Shown here: piece by piece, positions 51,951 through 61,685 of the stretch | How positions within the stretch are numbered: the first letter of the stretch is position 1 | Layout of the letters: each line of letters opens with the position of its first letter | From: Tridacna crocea | Taxonomy: Eukaryota; Mollusca; Bivalvia; Cardiida; Cardiidae | Direction of reading: 5' to 3' | Assembly: GCA_943736015.1 (NCBI GenBank) | Contig: OX031064.1 | Coordinates: 36,197,361-36,261,360, forward strand | DNA length: 64,000 nucleotides | Translations under genes and position numbers: made by a program | The notes under the pieces: model-generated | The model's input: the letters and a program-made list of their open reading frames with translations, nothing else | Told to the model about the DNA's origin: nothing | Database searches by the model: none

Positions 51951-52001
51951 CATACAATTTTTTTTGTAAAGGTTAAGAATAGTCAGATTTAATGTTGATA
52001 C

Positions 52002-52127
52002 CTGTAAAGACTGCCAGATGAGCCGACCTTCGTGTCGTTGCTTGTGACATTGTGCAATTCTGCGATTGGCCGCTTCCGTATTAGCTTTATGAAATTCTTC
52101 TAAACGCTCAAGAAATGGTTCTTTCAT
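52002..52127 (-). CDS. TRIM/NHL-type protein, coiled-coil exon
   Basis: Acceptor GTATTTCAG and donor CAG-GTATCA bound 42 codons: MKEPFLERLEEFHKANTEAA then NRRIAQCHKQRHEGRLIWQS and LQ. The peptide is highly charged and helical, as in the coiled coil of TRIM proteins. Both ends are phase 0, matching 55639-55707 upstream and 35311-36381 downstream. The ATG at its start lies just after the acceptor and is probably not the initiator. Confidence 0.85.
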
Positions 52128-52189
52128 CTGAAATACGATAGGCATTTACGTATGTTAACGACTGAAAAAAAAAAGAAACATAGAAATCG

Positions 52190-52345
52190 TTGTTTGCGTA
52201 TGTCATATTCTTCGAAAATTCGGCCTGTCTGCTCTGACGCATCACCCACCCCTTTGTTTTCGGAGGTATACTGGAATCATCCTGTCCGTCCGTCCATGTG
52301 TCCGTCGTATGTCCGTCTGTGTACAAAAATCTAGCATTGCCTGTT
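52190..52345. repeat. Repeat shared with 59700-59765, and a GTCC-rich run
   Basis: TGCGTATGTCATATTCTTCG-AAAATTCGGCCTGTCTGCTC recurs at 59720 (TGCGCATGTCATAATCTTC-AAAGATTCGACCTGTCTGC). It is followed by CTGTCCGTCCGTCCATGTG. Origin unknown. Confidence 0.55.
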
Positions 52346-52729
52346 TCTGTCAAAGCGCTGGCGGGGTATTAAGTCACATTCAGTGACAGCTCTTGTATGT
52401 ACCCGGTAAAAATATGCCTACTACCAAAGCTATTAGCCAATTGCCTAAGCATGTAGGGCTGTTTTAATAAATGGCTGGTGCATAGGTTACATGACAGCTG
52501 TTCATAGCTGAATGAATCGCACCAGGAAGCGTTTTATTGAGTAAACGTTTATATTAGTTTAAAATTTCAAGTAACGGTCGTTGTATTGAATCACCGAGAT
52601 GCTTTTTAATCTAGCACCATATAAACGATAGAGACTGCTCTTCATCTGTAACAGAGGAGAGTACTCTCGTGGTGCTTCTTGTGTCTAACTTTTATTAAGA
52701 ATTTTCCCTCTATGTTAGCTCTAATTGTT

Positions 52730-52963
52730 TTAACCCGTTACCCCACAGGGCATTTCTACGGTATCTCTAAATTAATTGACCCTAGATAACAGCAAGGATG
52801 AAGCCGTTTCTTATGTGTATATGATACCTTTTGATAGCATAGAAAACATTGTGACAAAAGGTGAAAGTGCTCGTCACGAGCAATTTCACCTTTTGCAACA
52901 ATTTTTTCCAAAGGCTCCTGCAAGCAATACGTAGAAATTAGTATCTATGGAGTACAGGGTTAA
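52730..52963 (+). mobile_element. TTAA MITE family B
   Basis: TTAACCCGTTACCCCACAGG...GGAGTACAGGGTTAA; core with a few single-arm changes (GAAAGTGCTCG, TTGCAACAATT). It lies in the intron between the exons at 52002 and 55639. Confidence 0.86.
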
Positions 52964-53376
52964 ATTCAAAAAGAGGCTAAACCATAAAGGAGTATTCTAT
53001 TTATACATTGGCATCCAATGTCAATATTCTAGAAATGCGACACGTCAAAATGCAATTTCACATCAGGAAACAATTAATTGATTTCATATAAACGAAACAA
53101 AATTTGTTATTTGTTTTTTTCTGATGCTTCAATATACCATTTTTATGCAGACTGCATGGCTGTTCTTTTTGTAAACAATGTATTCAGGCGATTTCGTTAA
53201 ACTTTTCTATTCTGAACAATGAGGCTGATGGAAAAGAAAGTAACGGCAATTAAATGTCATGCATATGTTAACCCTTATGAAAGGGGAAAATGCTTGTTTT
53301 TTTTTTTATGGTACAGTATAGCATTTTATGCTGGCACACTGATCGTGTAGTCAACAATGCAATTAAATGTCTTGTA

Positions 53377-53786
53377 TGATAATCCTTACGCAAGGAGATC
53401 TTGAAATCATTGTGGTAAAACGAAAAAATGCTGGTAACCAACGTTTTCTCCTTTGCCAACAATGTTGTTTCACCTTTTAATCACAATTCCTTCTTTTTAA
53501 CCCTTTCCCAAACAAGCCCTTGTTTTAACGTGTCTGCGGTACAAGTCCTTAGAAATAAAACTGTGGGAAAAGGAGAAATTGCTCGTAACGAGCAATTTCT
53601 CCTTTTCCCAAAGTGTTTTCTACCCATTTGGAGAACTTCCTGCCATTTTTATCAAATTCAAAATTGTCGTCTGCAAACTCTTTGAGTTTGGCAGGGTCTA
53701 AAATTTGTCGTTTGGGAAAGGGTTAAGCAATATTCGGTTGATCAGTTTTGGCAAGTCCAAAATTCTGTCCTTTGGTAAAAGGTTAA
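53377..53786 (+). mobile_element. Family A MITE split by a nested C element
   Basis: Left part: ATAATCCTTACGCAAGG, core AAAAATGCTGGTAACCAACG-TTTTCTCC, ACAATGTTGTTTCACC. The right part resumes after the C copy: AGTTTTGGCAAGTCCAAAAT, GTCCTTTGGTAAAAGG-TTAA. Removing the C copy restores an A layout of about 180 bp. Confidence 0.72.
53497..53726 (+). mobile_element. TTAA MITE family C nested in an A copy
   Basis: TTAACCCTTTCCCAAACAAGC...TTTGGGAAAGGGTTAA with a near-perfect C core. The TTAA used belonged to the arm of the older A element. Confidence 0.87.
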
Positions 53787-53838
53787 TAGAGTGCGGAAGG
53801 AACTAAATTACACCCATTTCAACAATACTTCACATATA

Positions 53839-54770
53839 ATTAGCCTGTAACACATGAAAAGTGGCATTCGCGCAGGCTAATCCGAAACGCACTTTCCGTC
53901 TTTATGTAAATTTCTGTTTTGCACAAGTTTACTGTAGCACAAAAGCTACATCTATGATTATACTGCAAAGAAATTTATCGCGATCTCCTTGGAAAATATA
54001 TGCCCCGAACATAATAATAGTTATGGCCTTTTCTCATTTCTCCGTTCTTTCTCGCTTCTCCGTTCATGTACTAAAGCGGAAGGAATAAGCGCTCGTGACG
54101 TTTTGTTCCACCCTGGTTCTATTCTACTCTGTCAGATATTATGAATAACAACCTATCCTACATCGATATTATTTTTCTATCGAATAAGACACAAAAATGC
54201 AACAAAAGAGAGTAATTTTCACAGCTTGAAAGAAAAAATTTCATTAGATACAATAAAAAGCAAATTTTCAATGTTTTTCAACATTAAATACGCCTAAAAG
54301 GGTTGTGTTTACCCTTTACTATGAATAAGCTAGTCCCTCTGAACAAGAGTATAGAATATTTATCGGTCTTTAGCGACCAGCCTTGACTTTCAATCAAATG
54401 AATGGAAAAATGAGAAAGTGGCCATACTACCCAGGTTGGCGAGGTAGGGTTGAAAAAATCCTCGGATCGAACCTTTTGATGCAAGTTGTAGTGACTTTTT
54501 TTAGTAACAAGTTTGATTTACATTTTATATTTGATCACTACACGAAAATTTTGATTCCTTGACTGAAAATGTGAATTTTGTGAGCTTATTTAGGCTTAGG
54601 TGAACGGAGAAAGGAGAACACAGTATATATATCATGTACACTGGCAAAACCAACGTAAAAGCAGTTTCCGTTTCGGGAGGCCCGTGTACATTACTACAAT
54701 ATCAACATAACATCCAAAATGGCGGCGTTGACCAGGATTAACATCCAGATTATGCCCCAAGCTGCATGTT
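53839..54770. mobile_element. Second copy of the E-plus-insert composite, itself interrupted
   Basis: GCCTGTAACACATGAAAAG, GCGCAGGCTAATCCGAAAC, then TATACTGCAAAGAAATTTAT and ATGCCCCGAACATAAT match 50895-51070. The match resumes at about 54618 (ATATATATCATGTACACTGG, AAAATGGCGGCGTTGACC). The 600 bp between (about 54015-54617) is an additional insertion with inverted ends TTCTCGCTTCTCCGTTCATG and GTGAACGGAGAAAGGAGAAC. Confidence 0.62.
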
Positions 54771-54779
54771 TTACCAAGG

Positions 54780-55014
54780 CTTCAGTGACGTCATTTCCCT
54801 GTGACGTCAGTTTTCATTGACTTCGGGCACTCAGAAGGGCAATTCTACTCATTTTAAACCAAAAACTAGGTTAAAATTCGCTTTACAAAAGTTATTGAAT
54901 TGGGGCACTTAAAAGGAAAATTCTAATTCATCAGCGTAATCAATTTTTTAAAACGTAAAACACATCAAATTCACCTAACCAACGTTGGAATGGTAAAAAT
55001 TTGCAGTATAATGA
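54780..55014. other. No feature seen
   Basis: Intronic sequence of the TRIM/NHL gene, no repeat recognised apart from short GTGACGTCA motifs near 54787. Confidence 0.4.
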
Positions 55015-55016
55015 AT

Positions 55017-55172
55017 TAGTTGTACGGTCAGGTGGCAGGGGACTTGGACACTTGTTCACGGCTGTGTCAAATCATGTCGCCACCTCGCCTTCGGCTCGGG
55101 GCGATATGATTCACCACAGCCGTAAACAAGTTTTCAAGTCCCCTGCCACCTGACCATACAACTAATAATGTA
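55017..55172. mobile_element. Palindromic foldback element
   Basis: ATTAGTTGTACGGTCAGGTG-GCAGGGGACTTG and CAAGTCCCCTGCCACCTG-ACCATACAACTAAT pair almost perfectly; the centre CTCGCCTTCGGCTCGGGGCG forms its own small hairpin. Same architecture as F and 38180-38342, but unrelated in sequence. Confidence 0.82.
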
Positions 55173-55638
55173 GTCGTATTTTAGTGTCGTCTTGGCGTAG
55201 CCTGCGCGGCCTGAGAAGGCTGATCCGACACAATCCTTAGACTCGGTATTCTATGATGTCTATCTTGATCCACACTCTCTGTAATCTAACCAACATCAAT
55301 TTTGCTGAACGCGCTATGGTTTAAAGATTAGTTTTCCCAATACAGGCAAAAAACATTCTACAATTACAGTGATCGCCGGAAACGTAAACAAATTAAATGT
55401 ATTATGAAGCTCTAATTAAAGAGAAAAAAAAAGTTCTTGGCGAAGAATTGATCAATTTATCTATTGTTGCGAATCATGAGAACCGAGAAAAATCTTTAAA
55501 TTCATGACGGCTTAGGAAACATTTTTCACATGTTGAGACTGTTTTATTTGTGAAAATCAAGAAAGAATGGATGAAATTTGAAGAAAAGATAAATAACACA
55601 TCGCATCGCTTAAATTGTCTTGTCGCAGCCGGACTGAC

Positions 55639-55707
55639 CTGCCAGACATCAGGCCAAGTTTTGCTTTTACTTGCCGATATATGTTCATTTGACACATTCT
55701 CACTGAC
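55639..55707 (-). CDS. TRIM/NHL-type protein, short linker exon
   Basis: Acceptor CATTTTCAG and donor CAG-GTCAGT bound 23 codons: VSENVSNEHISASKSKTWPD then VWQ. Polar, probably a linker between coiled-coil segments. Phase 0 at both ends. Confidence 0.75.
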
Positions 55708-56083
55708 CTGAAAATGACTTGTCGAAAGAAGTTTCAAGATTTTTTTCTATATATTTGTTACTTCTTGCAAAATGCTGTTTTTACGCTTATTCCCCATCTG
55801 AATACTGAGGCCAGATAAAAAATACTATGTTCAAAACGACCCTAAACTTTCTGCTGAAAAGAGCACAAACCTATGTCAAAAAGTGCCACTTTTGAAAAAT
55901 ATTTTTTGAGAACGTTGCTGTGAAAAAAGCAGATTTAAACAACATCAAATATGTCAAATATGTCATCAAATTTGATTCTTTCAAAATGAACGAGTCTTCA
56001 CTTTTGTTCTCTGGTGCGATTAAATCATTAAATATATTAACAATAAAAAACATAAATCTATTTACATAATAAAAGTATTATAC

Positions 56084-56292
56084 CTTTAGGATATTTGTCA
56101 CCAAATCTTCCATCATATCCATGTGCTGTTCTTCCACTTCCACTTTTCGTTGACACAGAAATTGCTTGGCGTCCTCTCGGTCCTCCAGAATTACACCCGA
56201 ATAATCGTAAATCTTTTTCAGGCGTTCACTAAAGATAGTCAAAGCAAGGCTTGGTGAGCCGTTTGAGGACCTTGAAGCGCTGCTGGTTGTTC
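56084..56292 (-). CDS. TRIM/NHL-type protein, first visible exon (coiled coil)
   Basis: Acceptor ATCTATTTTACAG and donor AAG-GTATAA. After two bases completing a split codon it encodes 69 residues: a Ser-rich start (TTSSASRSSNGSPSLALTIF), then SERLKKIYDYSGVILEDRED, AKQFLCQRKVEVEEQHMDMM and EDLVTNILK, a charged helix typical of a TRIM coiled coil. The split codon requires at least one more exon upstream (higher coordinates), where a start and any RING or B-box would lie; I found none down to 64000. Confidence 0.82.
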
Positions 56293-56317
56293 CTGTAAAA
56301 TAGATTTGATGTTGTCG

Positions 56318-56475
56318 GTTTACTTCAAAAACCTCGTAACTACAGCTTGTTTCAAGCTGTAGTTACGAGGTTTTTGAGGTAAACCGACGATATGTCTATT
56401 CATGTTTCCTCGACGCTGTAGTTACGAGGTTTTTGAAGTAAACCGACGATATGTCTATTCATGTTTCCTCGAATT
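56318..56475. repeat. Palindrome with a 58-bp tandem duplication
   Basis: TACTTCAAAAACCTCGTAAC-TACAGCTTG pairs with CAAGCTGTAGTTACGAGG-TTTTTGAGGTA. The right arm plus ACCGACGATATGTCTATTC-ATGTTTCCTCGA then repeats in tandem. A related palindrome is at 60495-60578. Confidence 0.8.
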
Positions 56476-56549
56476 GTTCAATATGTTTGCTGCAAAAAGA
56501 TCTTTTGAATATGTATGTGGTATTTATTTCATGTATTAAATCCCTTAAG

Positions 56550-57095
56550 GAAAACAGCTATTTCAACTATAATATTATCCTACAAAATTAGCTAAAATTA
56601 AAAATGAGCAGGCCCTAATCTACTATTGTACTGCTTTAACTGAGCTACTTTTTCCTTTTTTTTTCTCCTTCTTAGAATTATCATTTATAAATCTTAAACC
56701 ACTGTATTCTCATAACAGAGGAAGGTAATAATCACCGCCATTTACAGGACACTATCAACAAATAATTTCAAGATAGATATCAAAGGAATATCTGGTCGGT
56801 TAACCCATTGTCACACAATCCCTATTTTGACGACCTTGAGACAGAAACCTTTAGAAAACATAATGGGAAAAGGAGAAAATCATGGCTGCTAACCAGCATT
56901 TTCTCCTTTTCACACAATGTTTTCTACCCTTCAAAAAACAAATTTCAAATTTTCGGTCACTTTTATTTTGTCGTCTGCAAATGCTTTCGATTTGGACAAG
57001 CCTAAATATTGTCGTTTGGTAATGAGTTAAAAATGCAAAAGTATTGTATCAGTATAAATCCTTATCTATCAATTTGAAGCACTGCGTCTTAGTAC
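56550..57095. repeat. Copy of element H interior with an A insertion
   Basis: AAAACAGCTATTTCAACTAT, TGTACTGCTTTAACTGAGC, AAATAATTTCAAGATAGAT and TCTGGTCGGTTAA correspond to 24885-25213. The terminal inverted repeats of H are not recognisable here. Confidence 0.78.
56800..57030 (+). mobile_element. TTAA MITE family A, type copy with a known empty site
   Basis: About 227 bp plus TTAA duplication. Layout: CCCATTGTCACACAATCCC end, short arm (TTGACGACCTTGAGA), AAAACATAATGGG, core palindrome (here with a CATGGCTG insertion), CACAATGTTTTCTACCC, long arm (AAATTTCAAATTTTCGGTCA, TTTGTCGTCTGCAAATGC, TTTGGACAAGCCTAAA) and TTGGTAATGAG. TTAA duplication and CCC/GGG termini are the hallmarks of piggyBac-type elements. 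It has no coding capacity and must move by a transposase encoded elsewhere. Confidence 0.93.
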
Positions 57096-57194
57096 CTGAT
57101 GAAAATCGTTTCATGAATTGAACTCAGTACTGCTTTCAGACGATCTTTACTGTGTCGGCTTATATATCTATATTTTGATTCTTTTTGTAATCAT

Positions 57195-57312
57195 TTCTAA
57201 AACGTTCACTAAAACTACCCATGCTTAATGAATCTTTTGATGAACATGAATCTGCAGAATTTCTTCTGGCCAGCGTTTTCCTTTCTGTTTTGCTTTTTAA
57301 GGTGATGAGCGG
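57195..57312 (-). pseudogene. Decayed exon-like copy of the TRIM/NHL coiled-coil start
   Basis: On the minus strand one frame reads KTLARRNSADSCSSKDSLSM then GSFSERFRNDYKKNQNIDI and a stop. This resembles SRSSNGSPSLALTIFSERLK of the exon at 56084-56292: Ser-rich stretch, then FSER and a basic helix. A CAG in the same phase precedes it (AAAACAG-AAAGG), though without a good pyrimidine tract. Likely a duplicated, disabled exon; chance similarity is possible. Confidence 0.35.
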
Positions 57313-57599
57313 TCTGATGAAGGCTTAACCGATTAAACTCCTTCTGTGTCTATTTTCGTCTTATAACCTAGCACACCGAACCGCTCTCCAGAAAAAAAAT
57401 GCTCTACACCAGCATTTTTTTGTTTGTTTGTTTACTATTCCGTGTAACCCTTAATAAGTTCCTAATTTGCAAAGATATTTACAAGATTCGTTAGTCTTTG
57501 ATTAAAAGGCCCACACAAAGGTAAGTTATATGTCATACTTAAGACTTGGATGTGATCCTAGTGTTTTTCTTTAAAATACACGTATATGGGGGAGACTTA

Positions 57600-58345
57600 T
57601 ATAATACACTCAACAGAAAAGTTAAGAAAATTGTGTTCAAGGGGCTATGACAAAAGATCAAGAACCCTCGAAGAATTTTGAATTTCATAGTATTATATAG
57701 CATCCATTTTCTTCAAAAGGGTGCTTTATTTGAATAAAGAGCACCAATAGCGGCTTAAGTAATAAATGTCAAAGTCGAATAGTCTTCAAGTCATATTTCA
57801 CAAATTACAGTGTTGATTGTTATGGACAAAAAGTGTCACTGTAGAGTCTCACCCAAAAAAGAGTTTTTAAAATTGGCCCTCAGGCTTTTTACTTATCTTG
57901 AGTAATTTGAACCATACTTTCCAGACATACTCGACTTTTCAATTTTTATATCGGTTCGATATCTACATTTCTATCGTCCAGGATTCTTTCGTTAAAACAA
58001 CGTCGACCTTGACTTCTGGGCTACTTTGACACAGTGTCACAACAAGGCTTTTAGTGCTATAAAGGTGAAGAAAACGTTTTTTTTTCCCAAGCAATTAAAC
58101 GTATCTAACAAAATTAGTAAAAATCGAATAATTGTTTGCTTTGGTACTTCTTTGTTCCATTGTTTTCTGAGATTTCTCTAACCTTTTTGGGGGTATATTA
58201 TGTGTTCAACTCAATCCCGCAGTGTTGAACGCAGGTGCATTCAGGGTTTTGGTTTCGGATAGAAAGATTCCAGATCGCAAATGAATTTGGTATGCTGATC
58301 AGGTAAAATTGATACACTCACCGGTCAAAAGTTTAACTAAAATCA
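57600..58345. repeat. Pair of direct repeats resembling Tc1/mariner ends
   Basis: ATACACTCAACAGAAAAGTT-AAG at about 57603 and ATACACTCACCGGTCAAAAG-TTTAAC at about 58314 are similar and in the same orientation, with no transposase frame between them. The second resembles the CGGTCAAAAGTTT start common in Tc1/mariner elements. Confidence 0.35.
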
Positions 58346-58524
58346 AATACATAGTTAGGGTTCAATATCATTTATAACGGGCGAAGTAATGGTATAGTCA
58401 CGGACGTTGTCGACCAGAATTATACATTGTTTGCTTAGTAAAACAAACTTAAGATTTTCAGCCAATATTGAAAACCCATAGTAAACGATTTTAAAATTTT
58501 GCTCGTCTCAGATATCTCGAAGTA

Positions 58525-58615
58525 TCGGAAAGTGTAGATATTTAAGATCAGACTGCACAATTTGATTTTGAACGACACCGTCCTGAAAAGCCAACAACGT
58601 CGCGCTTATAAGACT
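58525..58615. repeat. Family D-like fragment
   Basis: AGTGTAGATATTTAAGATCA-GACTGCAC is a D left stem; the right stem is missing. Confidence 0.5.
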
Positions 58616-58736
58616 CAATTTCGCGTTATATCATAGGCCTACCTTGCCAAGACAGTAGTTTGAAAACATTAGTTAATATCCGTAGTCAGTGTAGGTGACA
58701 AAGGTCTAGGAGGAGACAAATACACGCTATCTTGTT

Positions 58737-59052
58737 TTATTATATACCTAGCACTGAAATCCTGGAATTTCCGAGTGTAATAAATTTTGATATCATCACT
58801 AGTGACGATATTAACTTTCACTTTCACTTCCTGCCGTAATTTAGGAACTACTTCTTTTCATTAAGCACTTATAGATAGTGTTAATTGTAAAATAGCGACT
58901 TTTTCAGTTTTGTGAAGTTTCGTTTTGTTCTTTTAAATTATGTATTCATCCGCACTATGTCCATGATTTCTTCTCTCTATCCAAAGTATTGATTTCGACT
59001 TTCAAACAAAAAAAAAAATAAAAATAATAATGGTAATAAAGTATATAGTAAA
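58737..59052 (-). mobile_element. Composite element F+Q, copy 3: Q part
   Basis: Minus-strand frame ...KLRQEVKVKVNIVTSDDIKI then YYTRKFQDFSARYII, matching copies 1 and 2. Upstream in this frame the longer N-terminal region of copy 2 is present as DNA (ATGTATTCATCCGCACTATG in plus orientation) but not shown to be open. Confidence 0.6.
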
Positions 59053-59054
59053 TA

Positions 59055-59215
59055 GAATAATCAACTGGTTATTTTTTTACATGAAAAATATCTCACTCGG
59101 ATGCGTCGTAAGGCGTTGAAAAACTCGTGCTGCGCAATCGTTTTTATAGCGCCTAACAACGCATCCTTGTGAGATATTTTTTATATCAAAAATAACCAGA
59201 TGATTATCCTCTATA
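59055..59215. mobile_element. Composite element F+Q, copy 3: F palindrome
   Basis: AATAATCAACTGGTTATTTT...AAATAACCAGATGATTATCC; centre AACTCGTGCTGCGCAATCG with a few single-arm changes. Same side of Q as in copy 1. Confidence 0.82.
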
Positions 59216-59219
59216 TACT

Positions 59220-60045
59220 CCATTTGAATGGTATAAAAACGAACCTATCTGAATATTTTACAAAACACACGTGGGAAAAAAAATAATTGAAGAATTTAAA
59301 AATGATTTTAACTAGTTTTTCCATTAAACCAATGTTAAATTTATCATCTGAAAAAGGTTGAGAGACTGCATAAAATAGAAAGCACGGTCAATTGGAAAGC
59401 ACTTACAAATGAGGCTGAGCTTATTGAAAAACTAGGTTCACAATAACCTACCCTTACGCAGACACTTTATCAGTTGATTGAATACGGTAACTTTCAAGAA
59501 ACATTGCTGGAAAAACAGAAATTGACCTGAGGTATGCCTTCTTTCGTTTCTTTTTGGAATGATACTATTGAATCCCAAAATTGTAGATAATTTATACAAT
59601 GAACCAGCCTTGATAGCACATGTATGGAGATGATGAAATGTGTTTGTAACATAAATACACAGTACAAGGAAAATAATTTGGGCGTTCGAAGAGACACACC
59701 ACTAATGAAATAATTTTGTCTGCGCATGTCATAATCTTCAAAGATTCGACCTGTCTGCTCTGCGCAAGTTTGAACTCTCATAATTTCGCAAATAGAACAC
59801 AAAACTAGGATTTAAACATATTTTGTAAGCTTTCTTTTGAAATAAAAATATTTACATTTAATTTTACTTGAGTTATTTACACTCCCGAAACAATTCGAAA
59901 TGGCCGCCACGTACGATAAAGTTCGTCAGTGTTTTTTTGCGAGATTTACATGTTATAAACGAATTCTACAAGCTTTTTAGTTAATGAAAGGTTTCATAAT
60001 TTGTGTTTGGTTACTTAAAGTTAATCACATTTCGCTGAAATACAG
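59220..60045. other. Unassigned; shared motif at 59700-59765
   Basis: Apart from the block shared with 52190, no repeat or gene is supported. The 102-residue minus frame at 59494-59802 covers that shared block and has no domain. Confidence 0.35.
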
Positions 60046-60049
60046 ATTA

Positions 60050-60475
60050 AGCCATCTTCGCAAGCCAAGACTGACGATTCACTACCGTTACTCTACCCTT
60101 GGCGGATCGAGCTTGATTTTTACATTCACCCGATACGCTTTTTCATTGGATGCAGCCAGCTCTAACTGCAACGAATGAAATCGCTCGTAGCATTTCATCT
60201 TTGATAAAAATAGAACAACGTCCCTACCTTTCGAATAGAAGGTGAACATGGAAACCCACGAGGATGTCTGCTTATCGCTTCATGTGTATTCGTAAGCGGT
60301 TTGTAAAACGATATTACATTGGTTTTTAGAAATATGATGTAAAGGGGGGGGGGGGGGTAATAACCAGCATCCAATAGAGGGCGCATCGCAGGAATCTCGA
60401 AATCGGGTTCAATCCGCCAAGGTAAGATCCACGTAGTGATCGTAACCTTGGCTCGCGAAGATGAGATTAAACCGC
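60050..60475. mobile_element. Terminal-inverted-repeat element G, copy 2
   Basis: CATCTTCGCAAGCCAAGACT at the left, CTTGGCTCGCGAAGATGAG at the right, and inner TTGGCGGATCGAGCTTG / GTTCAATCCGCCAAGG. Co-linear with 24270-24835 but lacks about 130 bp of the middle. Contains a G-run of 15 at about 60344. Confidence 0.8.
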
Positions 60476-60494
60476 CGCACAGAAAGGCAGTATA

Positions 60495-60578
60495 TCGTCG
60501 GTGTACTTCCAAAACCTCGTAACTACAGCTTGCTACAAGATGCAGTTACGAGGTTTTGGAAGTACACCGACGATATAG
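60495..60578. repeat. Palindrome related to 56318-56475
   Basis: ATCGTCGGTGTACTTCCAAA-ACCTCGTAACTACAGCTTG and its inverted arm ending GGTTTTGGAAGTACACCGAC-GAT. Confidence 0.82.
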
Positions 60579-60579
60579 C

Positions 60580-61310
60580 GCTTTATCTTTACAACTGGAA
60601 AATCTACAACAGACTTGAGACGGTACGGTGTACAATGAATGTCAAAATATGGAAAAAAATCACCTTAGCGTCTCATTATTTCGCATACACCCATCCCCGT
60701 ATGCCTGGCAAAAGAAGGTCTCAAATCGCAGCTGTTAGCCTATTACCCAAGCATGTAGGGCTATTAAAATAAATGGCCGGTTCACAGGTTACATGCTAGC
60801 CGATCATAGATGACTGAATGGCACCAGACAGCGTTTTATTGAGAAAACGTTTATTCTATTTCAAAGTAACAGTAACGGTTGTTGTTTTGAAAAAATACTC
60901 CGCTTCTATACGCAGACTGTCAATATTATATAGACGTGTATTTGTAGAATGCATTCTAGCGGGAGATAATGGATTCCAACTTGATACTGTATTTGTACAC
61001 TATGGCATTCAATAAACACTCCCAATAAGTATAATTTTTGTCCTCCTATACAAAAGCGCAATACTCTTTTCATCATCAAGTACCGTAGTGGTTAATCATA
61101 TGTAGATGGTATATTCATCTGTTTTATTCCGCCACAGATCTATCGGGACAACTTCCGGCACATATTGACTGTGCCTTAAAATATACATGTATATCAAACA
61201 TTCAAAAGTTTATCCGTCTAAAATCCTTTGTCAACCAAACAATAGTACAAACTTGGACATCAAATAAATCAGTTCACACGAACTTGTTGAAATAGAACAC
61301 GGAATGCAAA
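60580..61310. other. No gene found
   Basis: Contains CAAGCATGTAGGGCTATTAA-AATAAATGGCCGG and CAGCGTTTTATTGAGAAAACG-TTTAT, blocks also present near 52445-52560 in the same order, so this is a diverged dispersed repeat. No coding support. Confidence 0.4.
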
Positions 61311-61539
61311 TTAACCCATTGCCACACAATCCCTACTTTTGACACCCCTGAGAAAGAATCCTTTAGAAAACATGGTGGGAAAAGGAGAAAATGCTGGTAA
61401 CCAGCATTTTCTCCTTTTCCCACAAAGTTTTCTACCCTTCACAAAACAAATTTCAAATTTTCTGTCACTTTTATTTTGTCGTCTGCAAATGCTTTCGATT
61501 TGTACAAGCCTAAGATATTGTCGTTTGGTAATGAGTTAA
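61311..61539 (+). mobile_element. TTAA MITE family A
   Basis: TTAACCCATTGCCACACAATC...GGTAATGAGTTAA with a near-perfect core; same subgroup as 56800-57030. Confidence 0.88.
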
Positions 61540-61685
61540 ACCAGTTCACACAAACTTGGTGCAGATGGAACTCTTGTACTACTGAAACATCTAGATCTAA
61601 ATATCGAAATTTTACACGTCATTTTTCGACGAAGCTTTTTCACACATGTACGTCCTTTGTTCGTGTAAAAGATAGTCCTTGTTTG

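Larger units (their letters stand above)
36382..52001 (-). other. 15.6-kb repeat-filled intron of the TRIM/NHL gene
   Basis: Donor CAG-GTATCA at 52001 and acceptor TTACAACAG at 36382 join phase-0 exons. Inside are the satellite, several E, O and F/Q copies and some 17 TTAA MITEs, listed separately. I saw no further exon of this gene within it. Confidence 0.7.

Noticed and set aside
59494-59802. Cys-containing N-terminus (MCSICEIMRVQTCAEQTGR) as a RING or B-box exon of the TRIM/NHL gene
   Set aside because: Cysteine spacing does not fit a RING or B-box, and the segment matches a dispersed block also found at 52190.
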